DNA from: an uncultured Pedobacter sp.
GTDB lineage: Bacteria; Bacteroidota; Bacteroidia; Sphingobacteriales; Sphingobacteriaceae
Direction: 5' to 3'
NCBI GenBank assembly: GCA_946478755.1
Contig: CAMLDJ010000124.1
Span: 1 to 14,678 of the forward strand
DNA length: 14,678 nucleotides
Shown here: piece by piece, positions 1 to 5,493 of the stretch
Layout: each line of letters starts with the position of its first letter
How positions within the stretch are numbered: position 1 is the first letter of the stretch
Notes under the pieces: model-generated
The model's input: the letters and a program-made list of their open reading frames with translations, nothing else
What the model was told of the DNA's origin: nothing
Databases searched by the model: none
Translations under genes and position numbers: made by a program

Positions 1-2
1 TA

Positions 3-41
3 AACAGCAATCAATCCCTTTTAGGGTACCACAAATTATGA
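3..41 (+). CDS. 3' end of an upstream gene, partial (probable thiamine-operon member)
   Basis: Frame 3 is open from the window edge for 12 codons (ending L-L-G-Y-H-K-L) and stops with TGA at 39-41, overlapping the thiE start as ATGA. The other junctions of this operon are equally tight, and two of them also overlap, so this is probably the tail of the preceding operon gene. The fragment is too short to identify; thiD, thiC or a second thiE would all fit the context. The frame of thiE is also open back to the edge, so an earlier thiE start cannot be excluded. Confidence 0.4.
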   Translation, partial: NSNQSLLGYHKL

Positions 42-709
42 TAGACAGACTACATTATATTTCGCAGGCTCCTGTTGGCAGCAGTCATCTGGACGCCATT
101 GAAAACGTATTACTTGCCGGAGGTCAATGGATACAGTTAAGGGTTAAAAACCAAACCGAAGAAGAAGTACTGCCATTGGCCATTAAGGCGGCAGCTTTGT
201 GTAAACGATATGGTGCGAAGCTGATTATCAATGACTATCCGAGGCTGGCCTTAAAAGCTGGTGCTGATGGGGTACATTTAGGATTGGATGACATGCCCAT
301 CGCTGAAGCAAGAGCTCTTGTAGGTCAAGGAATGATTATTGGAGGAACAGCAAATACATTGGAACATATGCAATTAAGGGCCAAAGAAGGTGCAGATTAC
401 ATCGGACTGGGGCCCTATCGCTTTACCACGACAAAACAAAATTTAAGTCCGATAATTGGTTTAAAGGGTTATATAGATTTAATGCAAGAATCTAAACTAG
501 CCGGCATCCGTCTGCCAGTCATCGCCATTGGTGGCATTAAAACAGCTGATATCCCTTTGCTGATCCAGACCGGCATACATGGCGTAGCGGTTTCCGGTGC
601 GTTGAGCAGCCAGACTGATACGGCCAGTGCACTGAATCAGATACAGCAACATTTTCAAACCGCTGATTTAATTTACAAAGGCTTCGAACAATTAAATTAT
701 AAAAAATAA
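38..709 (+). CDS. thiE: Thiamine phosphate synthase ThiE
   Basis: This enzyme couples 4-amino-2-methyl-5-hydroxymethylpyrimidine diphosphate to thiazole phosphate, giving thiamine monophosphate in the cytoplasm. The 223-aa TIM barrel shows the expected family blocks: Q-L-R-V-K near residue 33 (pyrimidine/diphosphate binding), I-I-N-D near 63 with the metal-binding Asp, G-A-D-G-V-H-L-G near 75-82, a G-L-G-P followed by T-T-T-K near 124-134 (diphosphate loop), and I-G-G-I near 164 and V-A-V-S-G near 183 (phosphate-binding glycines). The usual V-S-x-H block is G-G-T-A-N here, a variant I associate with Bacteroidota ThiE. The start at 38 overlaps the stop of the upstream frame, which suggests translational coupling. 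thiG follows after 4 bp. TenI, a close relative, is less likely because the catalytic blocks are present and the gene sits next to thiG. Confidence 0.93.
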   Translation: MIDRLHYISQAPVGSSHLDAIENVLLAGGQWIQLRVKNQTEEEVLPLAIKAAALCKRYGAKLIINDYPRLALKAGADGVHLGLDDMPIAEARALVGQGMIIGGTANTLEHMQLRAKEGADYIGLGPYRFTTTKQNLSPIIGLKGYIDLMQESKLAGIRLPVIAIGGIKTADIPLLIQTGIHGVAVSGALSSQTDTASALNQIQQHFQTADLIYKGFEQLNYKK

Positions 710-713
710 GCAT

Positions 714-1478
714 ATGTTAAAAATAGCAGACAGCCTATTTAATTCCCGCCTGTTTACAGGCACAGGGAAATTCAGCTCAGCTCAAAAAATGGAGCAGGCC
801 TTGTTGGCTTCAGGGACTGAACTGGTTACCGTAGCGCTTAAGAGAGTAGACTTGCACACGGAAGAGGATGACATTTTAAGGCATTTGAAATATCCACATA
901 TTAACCTCCTTCCCAATACTTCTGGCGTACGAAATGCGAAAGAAGCGGTTTTTGCCGCGCAGATGGCCAGAGAGGCCCTGGAAACCAACTGGATAAAGCT
1001 GGAGATCCATCCCGATCCGAAGTACCTGATGCCGGATCCCATAGAGACTTTAAAAGCTACCGAAGAACTGGCCAGACTGGGATTTATTGTATTGCCGTAT
1101 ATCCATGCAGATCCGGTTCTGTGCAAACGGCTGGAGGATGCAGGGACGGCAGCAGTCATGCCATTAGGATCGCCGATAGGCAGCAACAAGGGGTTGAGGA
1201 CTATTGACTTTCTGGAAATTATCATCAGTCAGAGTAAGGTGCCAGTAATTGTTGATGCAGGGATTGGTGCACCTTCCGATGCAGCCAAAGCCATGGAAAT
1301 CGGCGCCGATGCAGTGCTGGTCAATACCGCCATAGCGGTTTCAAGTGATCCGGTGCTGATGGCGGAGGCCTTTAAAATTGCCGTTCAGGCAGGAAGAATG
1401 GCATTCAAAGCAAAATTAGCTGGAATCAGCACACAGGCTATGGCAAGTAGTCCGCTTACCTCCTTTTTAGATGAGTAA
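714..1478 (+). CDS. thiG: Thiazole synthase ThiG
   Basis: ThiG makes the thiazole phosphate carboxylate from 1-deoxy-D-xylulose 5-phosphate, dehydroglycine and ThiS thiocarboxylate. The protein has 254 aa, the usual length. The N-terminus has the typical S-R-L-F-T-G-T-G-K block (residues 11-19). K95 in T-N-W-I-K-L-E-I is the expected Schiff-base lysine for the sugar phosphate. [10 protein letters not shown] (180-189) and V-N-T-A-I-A (203-208) form the phosphate-binding end of the barrel. It lies 4 bp after thiE, and its TAA overlaps the thiH ATG (TAATG, 1476-1480), so the genes are surely cotranscribed. Nothing is missing. ThiS, its sulfur-carrier partner, is not encoded in this window and presumably lies upstream. 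Confidence 0.96.
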   Translation: MLKIADSLFNSRLFTGTGKFSSAQKMEQALLASGTELVTVALKRVDLHTEEDDILRHLKYPHINLLPNTSGVRNAKEAVFAAQMAREALETNWIKLEIHPDPKYLMPDPIETLKATEELARLGFIVLPYIHADPVLCKRLEDAGTAAVMPLGSPIGSNKGLRTIDFLEIIISQSKVPVIVDAGIGAPSDAAKAMEIGADAVLVNTAIAVSSDPVLMAEAFKIAVQAGRMAFKAKLAGISTQAMASSPLTSFLDE

Positions 1479-2590
1479 TGATGGGTAGTTTTAACGAAAT
1501 TTTTGAACAGTGCAGCTGGGATGAAACCAGTAAAAGCATTTACAGCAAAACCAGTGCAGATGTACAGCGTGCTTTACTGGCGGACAAACGAACGCTGGAA
1601 GATTTTAAAGCACTCATCTCTCCTGCCGCAGCCCCTTACCTGGAACAAATGGCGCAGATCAGTCAGCAGTTGACCATGAAACGCTTTGGCCGCGTCGTTC
1701 AGCTCTACGTTCCCTTGTACCTTTCTAACGAATGTAATAACATTTGCACCTACTGCGGTTTTAGCTACGACAATAAGGTCAGGCGGAAAACCCTCTCTCC
1801 TATGGAAATTATGCAGGAGGTTGCAGTGATCAAGGAGATGGGCTTTGATCATGTATTACTGGTAACAGGCGAAGCCAACCAATCCGTACATACCGCATAC
1901 TTCAAAAAAGTATTGGAATTGATCAGACCACATTTTGCACATATATCTATGGAAGTACAACCATTAGATGATGAGGATTATGAGGCCTTGAGGCCTTACG
2001 GCCTGAATACTGTATTGGTGTATCAGGAAACCTATCATCACGAGGATTATAGGAAACATCACCCGAAGGGCAAAAAATCAAATTTCCAATACCGGCTGGA
2101 AACGCCGGACAGACTTGGCCGGGCAGGTATACACAAAATGGGATTAGGGGTATTGATTGGCCTGGAAGACTGGCGTACAGACTCATTTTACACCGCTATG
2201 CATTTAGATTACCTGGAAAAAACCTACTGGCAGAGTAAATACAGCATTTCATTTCCGCGGTTAAGACCATTTAGTGGCGGCCTGGAGCCAAAAGTAGCGA
2301 TGAGCGACAGAGAACTGGTGCAGTTGATCTGCGCCTATCGGCTGTTTAATGAAGAAGTAGAACTATCCATCTCTACCAGGGAATCTTCTACATTCAGAGA
2401 CAACATCATTAAACTCGGGATTACTGCGATGAGTGCGGGCTCCAAAACTAACCCTGGCGGATATGCCGTAGAACCGCAGTCGCTCGAGCAATTTGAGATT
2501 TCGGATGAGCGCAGTGCCGACGAAATCGCTCAAATGATTAGCAGACAGGGATATGAAGCAGTATGGAAGGATTGGGACCGCAGTTTATGA
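1478..2590 (+). CDS. thiH: 2-iminoacetate synthase ThiH (radical SAM tyrosine lyase)
   Basis: ThiH is a radical SAM enzyme that cleaves tyrosine to p-cresol and dehydroglycine (2-iminoacetate), the C-N donor for the thiazole ring in organisms lacking the oxygen-dependent ThiO route. The 370-aa protein carries the CX3CX2C iron-sulfur motif as C86-N-N-I-C90-T-Y-C93, followed by the G-F-S-Y-D-N-K stretch typical of ThiH. The C-terminal half contains the conserved S-I-S-F-P-R-L-R-P and S-T-R-E-S blocks. Start: the ATG at 1478 overlaps the thiG stop; a second ATG follows immediately at 1481, so either could be used. The stop TGA (2588-2590) overlaps the likely thiF ATG (ATGA). Presence of ThiH rather than ThiO is consistent with a route that works without oxygen. 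Confidence 0.96.
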   Translation: MMGSFNEIFEQCSWDETSKSIYSKTSADVQRALLADKRTLEDFKALISPAAAPYLEQMAQISQQLTMKRFGRVVQLYVPLYLSNECNNICTYCGFSYDNKVRRKTLSPMEIMQEVAVIKEMGFDHVLLVTGEANQSVHTAYFKKVLELIRPHFAHISMEVQPLDDEDYEALRPYGLNTVLVYQETYHHEDYRKHHPKGKKSNFQYRLETPDRLGRAGIHKMGLGVLIGLEDWRTDSFYTAMHLDYLEKTYWQSKYSISFPRLRPFSGGLEPKVAMSDRELVQLICAYRLFNEEVELSISTRESSTFRDNIIKLGITAMSAGSKTNPGGYAVEPQSLEQFEISDERSADEIAQMISRQGYEAVWKDWDRSL

Positions 2591-3606
2591 AACGATACGA
2601 CAGACAGATCATCTTACCTGAAATTGGTATAGCTGGTCAGCAGAAATTACAGGAAGCAAGCATTTTAGTCATTGGTGCAGGTGGTTTGGGCTGCCCCCTG
2701 CTGATGTACCTTGCAGGTGCAGGCGCAGGTCATATCGGCCTTATAGATCATGATGTGGTTGATGAAAGTAACCTTCATCGCCAGGTGCTCTATCATATGG
2801 CCGATATCGGAAAATATAAAGCTGATGTTGCCGCCGCAAGGCTCGAGCTATTTAATCCGGAGGTCAGGTTCAGTTCCTATTCATTCCGGTTAACCAGTCA
2901 GAATGCAGCAGCGATGATTTCCCAATATGATCTGGTCATTGATGGTTCTGATAACTTCCCCACCCGCTACCTGGTGAATGACACTTGTGTAGCCTTAAAT
3001 AAGCCATTGGTATTTGGTTCTATATTTCAATTTGAAGGACAAGTGTCTGTTTTTAATTATGATGGCGGACCGGATTACCGTTCCATTTATCCCGCCCCCC
3101 CTTTGCCGGATGAAGTTCCCAATTGTGCTGAAAGTGGCGTGATTGGTCCTTTACCAGGAATAATAGGAAGTCTGATGGCCAATGAAGCCATTAAAGTCAT
3201 TTGTGGCTTTGGCGAGGTACTATCCGGACGACTCCTTATTTTTAATGCTTTAGACAATACCAGCCGGCTTTTTAATTTTGGTTGTGCCGGCCAAAAGAAA
3301 ATAAGGAAAACGGAAAAGGTAGAGGAACTCAGCCTTGATGCCCTGGAGCAATGGAAAGCTGAAGGCATCCCATACCAGCTGATCGATGTGAGAGAAGCAG
3401 ACGAGTATGAAGAATATAATATCGGAGGCATAAATATCCCTTTGTATAGATTAAACAGCCATCTGGATGAATTAGCCAGGCATCAAAAGATTGTATTTTG
3501 CTGCTTAGCCGGAAAAAGAAGCAGGATTGCCATACAATTGTTGAAAACACAATCGAAAGCTGAACTCTTCTCCTTAATTATGCCTGCAAAATCAAATATA
3601 TCCTGA
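2587..3606 (+). CDS. thiF: ThiF/MoeB-type adenylyltransferase with C-terminal rhodanese domain
   Basis: An E1-like enzyme that should adenylate the C-terminus of ThiS so it can receive sulfur. The chosen start at 2587 gives 339 aa and an ATGA overlap with thiH; an in-frame ATG at 2563 inside thiH is less likely because the family begins at R-Y-D-R-Q. Visible: nucleotide loop G-A-G-G-L-G (30-35), D-G-S-D-N-F (119-124), and the conserved V-P-N-C180-A-E. From about residue 245 comes a rhodanese domain with D-V-R-E (267-270) and active-site loop C306-L-A-G-K-R-S. Oddities: the first zinc Cys pair (C-Y-R-C in many homologues) reads D-Y-R-S (163-166), and only one Cys (C233) remains where the second pair is expected. 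The protein ends just after E-L-F-S-L, where rhodaneses usually have a Gly-Gly turn and a last helix. Position after thiH supports ThiF over MoeB, though one protein may serve both roles. Confidence 0.88.
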   Translation: MKRYDRQIILPEIGIAGQQKLQEASILVIGAGGLGCPLLMYLAGAGAGHIGLIDHDVVDESNLHRQVLYHMADIGKYKADVAAARLELFNPEVRFSSYSFRLTSQNAAAMISQYDLVIDGSDNFPTRYLVNDTCVALNKPLVFGSIFQFEGQVSVFNYDGGPDYRSIYPAPPLPDEVPNCAESGVIGPLPGIIGSLMANEAIKVICGFGEVLSGRLLIFNALDNTSRLFNFGCAGQKKIRKTEKVEELSLDALEQWKAEGIPYQLIDVREADEYEEYNIGGINIPLYRLNSHLDELARHQKIVFCCLAGKRSRIAIQLLKTQSKAELFSLIMPAKSNIS

Positions 3607-3763
3607 TTAGGCCCAAAACAAAGATAAATGAGCAACATTTCCCCGGTCATGAAAAGACTTTTAAAAAAATAAATATTTTTTACCAGATTATTTATTTTCC
3701 TATATAGACTTGCAGTATTTTAACTTTTGAACAATAACAATTAAAACAACCCTATTAGTTTTT
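3607..3763. other. Intergenic spacer after the thi operon (weak AT-rich palindrome)
   Basis: This very AT-rich 157-bp gap separates thiF from the next gene. It holds an 8-bp perfect AT palindrome (AAAAAATA / TATTTTTT, 3664-3681, 2-nt loop), which could act as a weak terminator but has no GC stem. A loose -7-like sequence, TAACTTTTG at 3721-3729, has one base too many compared with TAnnTTTG. I see no convincing promoter or RNA gene here. Confidence 0.35.
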
Positions 3764-4066
3764 ATGGAGACAAATGCTCAAAACAAAGAATTACTGCCTA
3801 AAAAGTACAAAATTCAGGAATGTATCGAAAATTTAAAAAGGAACGAGTACCGGATTATTATTAGAGCGATCCCCGGCATTATCGGTAAAGGTGCAACCAC
3901 CTTCTACAACTACCGGGACATCCTGATAGATGACAAGGAAGATATTCCTTTTAAAATTGTCAGGAAGCTTGAAATCCTATTTGGACTGGAGAGTGGCGGC
4001 TTGGAAACGAAAAAAACGCGGGGCGAACATTACTCACAAATTATTGAACAACATAGAAAACGGTAA
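3764..4066 (+). CDS. Hypothetical protein, 100 aa, possibly helix-turn-helix
   Basis: I do not recognise the family with certainty. The protein is small, charged and basic overall, and has no signal peptide or membrane segment, so it is probably cytoplasmic. Residues about 17-75 could form a helical bundle: a helix I-Q-E-C-I-E-N-L-K-R, then an I-G-K-G-A-T-T-F-Y-N-Y stretch that resembles the recognition segment of a Cro/XRE-like fold, and a closing helix D-I-P-F-K-I-V-R-K-L-E-I-L-F. This D-I-P...L-E..F pattern suggests a small DNA-binding regulator, but that is inference. It stands alone, 157 bp after thiF and 20 bp before the CvfB-like gene, which has its own -7 box. The start is the only ATG giving the full-length frame. 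It is probably a real gene, given its coding-like composition in an AT-rich context. Confidence 0.65.
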   Translation: METNAQNKELLPKKYKIQECIENLKRNEYRIIIRAIPGIIGKGATTFYNYRDILIDDKEDIPFKIVRKLEILFGLESGGLETKKTRGEHYSQIIEQHRKR

Positions 4067-4074
4067 TAGAATGC

Positions 4075-4082
4075 TACCTTTG
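4075..4082 (+). promoter_or_regulatory. Bacteroidota -7 promoter box TACCTTTG
   Basis: TACCTTTG matches the Bacteroidota sigma-A -7 consensus TAnnTTTG exactly. It ends 4 bp before the ATG at 4087, so the expected transcription start would fall at or within a few bases of the start codon, giving a leaderless or nearly leaderless message. No clear -33 TTG is seen at the usual spacing; the nearest is at 4044-4046, too far away. Confidence 0.55.
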
Positions 4083-4086
4083 TAAA

Positions 4087-4923
4087 ATGATAGCAATAGG
4101 ACAATACAACGACCTGAGAATTATAAAAAAAACAGAAGAAGGTCTGATTTTAACAGAGGGCGAGAGAGAGGTACTCTTGCCCTATGTTGATGTTCCTCAG
4201 AACACCGAAATAGGTGATAACCTGAATGTATTTGTTTTTATGCAAAAAGACGGCAGGTTACAGGCTACAACGAAGAGACCATTGGCCTGTGTGGGCGACT
4301 TTGCTTACCTGACAGTAGTGGATGAAGCTGAGGATGGCAGTGCATTTATGGATATTGGCCTGGGCAAAGACATCTACGTCCCTAAACGGGAACAAAAACG
4401 CCCTATGTTTAAAGGTGATAAACATGTCGTTTATGTGTTTCTGGATGAAAGCAATGACCGGATGCTGGCCTCCTCCAAACTCGTAAATTTTGTGGAAGAG
4501 GAAGATATTGACCTGGAAGAAGGCGATGAGGTCAGTTTATTGATCGTTGACCGTTCTGATCTTGGTTATAATGCCATAATAGATAATAAATATATTGGCC
4601 TCTTGTATACCAATGAGTTGTTCGATGAACTGAATCCGGGCGAAACCCGCAAGGGCTGGATCAAAAAGATCCGTGTAGAAGGAAAAATAGACCTGAGTTT
4701 ACAACCCATGGGTTATGGCCATATTCTGGAAACCAAAGAGGTCCTGCTTGCGGATCTGAAGGATAGCGGAGGCGTCATTTCACTTGGAGACAAAAGCTCC
4801 CCCGATGACATTTATCACCGTTTCAAAATCAGTAAAAGTGCATTTAAGAAAGCAATTGGAGGACTGTATAAAGACAGGCAGATCACCATTTCTGATTATG
4901 AGATCAGGCTTTTCAAAGGGTAA
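4087..4923 (+). CDS. CvfB-like S1 RNA-binding protein
   Basis: Cytoplasmic RNA-binding protein of the CvfB family (tandem S1-type OB folds plus a winged-helix C-terminus). In Staphylococcus, CvfB influences virulence-gene expression; its role in Bacteroidota is not known to me. The 278 aa match the usual family length. Residues about 3-62 form the first S1-like domain (G-Q-Y-N-D-L...L-L-P-Y). Residues 66-135 and 140-205 form further OB-like domains, with V-G-D-F-A-Y-L and the G-L-L-Y-T-N-E-L-F block. The C-terminal part, about 215-278, contains K-S-A-F-K-K-A-I-G-G-L-Y-K-D, the winged-helix signature of the family. A -7 box just before the ATG suggests its own promoter. The stop (4921-4923) directly abuts the left arm of a 77-bp inverted repeat that can serve as terminator. 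The next gene on the right is convergent. Confidence 0.88.
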   Translation: MIAIGQYNDLRIIKKTEEGLILTEGEREVLLPYVDVPQNTEIGDNLNVFVFMQKDGRLQATTKRPLACVGDFAYLTVVDEAEDGSAFMDIGLGKDIYVPKREQKRPMFKGDKHVVYVFLDESNDRMLASSKLVNFVEEEDIDLEEGDEVSLLIVDRSDLGYNAIIDNKYIGLLYTNELFDELNPGETRKGWIKKIRVEGKIDLSLQPMGYGHILETKEVLLADLKDSGGVISLGDKSSPDDIYHRFKISKSAFKKAIGGLYKDRQITISDYEIRLFKG

Positions 4924-5000
4924 AATTAGCCGTTCTATTCTGAGGCTGGAATCTTTTGTCCTGAAAAAGGACAAAATTTCCTAGGCCTCTTCACAGAAGG
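4924..5000 (+). repeat. Left arm of a 77-bp inverted repeat
   Basis: This stretch is the reverse complement of 5408-5484, with 68 of 77 positions matching and no gaps. Weaker similarity continues a few bases on both sides, outward into the last codons of the CvfB-like gene and inward to about 5008. The arm starts right after the CvfB-like stop codon. Together with the right arm it brackets about 400 bp containing a 14-bp minisatellite. It may belong to a dispersed palindromic repeat family or a MITE-like element; no transposase is present and I could not identify a target-site duplication. Confidence 0.85.
4943..4988 (+). terminator. Hairpin within left arm, probable terminator
   Basis: A near-perfect palindrome within the left repeat arm. 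The core stem TTTTGTCC (4954-4961) pairs with GGACAAAA (4969-4976) around a TGAAAAA loop, and pairing extends outward from AGGC (4943-4946) to GCCT (4985-4988). It lies 20 bp after the CvfB-like stop and is the natural terminator for that gene; its symmetry would also let it stop transcription from the other side. Confidence 0.6.
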
Positions 5001-5164
5001 CAAATTTTACTTTCAAGCAGGGTGGATAAGCAAGATGCCGACAGGATGGTGCTTTATCATTGTTAGATTTTTTAGCTCTTTAGCGTTGTAGTCGGGATAG
5101 CATGCTGACAGGGCAAAAAATACACTCTCAGCAAATTCTACGAACACTTATACCATTCGATCCA
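5001..5164. other. Unassigned spacer between left arm and minisatellite
   Basis: Gene-free sequence inside the 4924-5484 inverted-repeat structure. I see no coding frame, promoter or RNA gene. A stray CATGCTGACA at 5101-5110 resembles the start of the 14-bp unit and may be a decayed copy. Confidence 0.5.
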
Positions 5165-5399
5165 CATTCTATTGCCACCATACTTTTGATACCATGCTAT
5201 TGATATCATCCTATTGGTATCATCCTATTGCCACCATGCTGTTGCCTTCATGCTGTTGCCTTCATGCTATTGATACCATGCTATTGATACCATGCTATTG
5301 ACACAAAATTGATCCCATGCTATTGATATCATCCTATTGCCAACATGCTGTTGCCTTCATGCTATTGATACCATGCTGTTACCGCCATGCTATTGACAC
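5165..5399 (+). repeat. 14-bp tandem repeat array (minisatellite), 16 units
   Basis: The consensus is about CATGCTATTGATAC. Ten consecutive 14-bp units start at 5165, 5179, 5193, 5207, 5221, 5235, 5249, 5263, 5277 and 5291. An 11-bp shortened unit (5305-5315) follows, then six more units starting at 5316, 5330, 5344, 5358, 5372 and 5386. Variants recur in order (ATTGATAT, then CATCC-type, GTTGCCTT, ATTGATAC, ATTGACAC followed by AAAAT), so a block of units seems to have been duplicated. The unit length is not a multiple of three and stop codons interrupt the frames, so the array is not coding. No spacers of CRISPR type are present. Confidence 0.92.
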
Positions 5400-5407
5400 A
5401 AAATATA

Positions 5408-5484
5408 CCTTCTACGAAAAGGCCTTGGAAATTTTGTCCTTCTTCAGGACAAAAGATTCCAGCCTTAGAGTAGAACGGTTTATT
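5408..5484 (-). repeat. Right arm of the 77-bp inverted repeat
   Basis: Reverse-complement partner of 4924-5000 (68/77 identical, ungapped). Its outer edge lies 9 bp beyond the stop of the convergent barrel gene (stop at 5494-5496). Like the left arm, it contains a complete hairpin. The pair fills nearly the whole space between the two convergent genes. Confidence 0.85.
5420..5465 (-). terminator. Hairpin within right arm, probable terminator of the minus-strand operon
   Basis: Mirror copy of the left hairpin. TTTTGTCC (5432-5439) pairs with GGACAAAA (5447-5454), with extended pairing out to AGGC (5420-5423) and GCCT (5462-5465). It lies about 30 bp after the stop codon of the minus-strand barrel gene, well placed to end that transcript. 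Confidence 0.6.
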
Positions 5485-5493
5485 TTGACCCCT

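Noticed and set aside
1..37. TPP riboswitch in front of thiE
   Set aside because: The sequence before thiE is an open frame of the preceding gene; a thi-box, if any, would lie further upstream outside the window.
782..1225. Antisense ORF of 147 aa within thiG
   Set aside because: It is fully contained opposite a well-supported conserved gene; its composition and lack of recognisable motifs fit a shadow frame.
2563..2586. ATG at 2563 as the thiF start
   Set aside because: The extra eight residues lie inside thiH; the ATGA overlap at 2587 and the family N-terminus R-Y-D-R-Q favour 2587.
5165..5399. CRISPR array
   Set aside because: Units are 14 bp, head to tail, with no unique spacers of constant length and no cas genes nearby.
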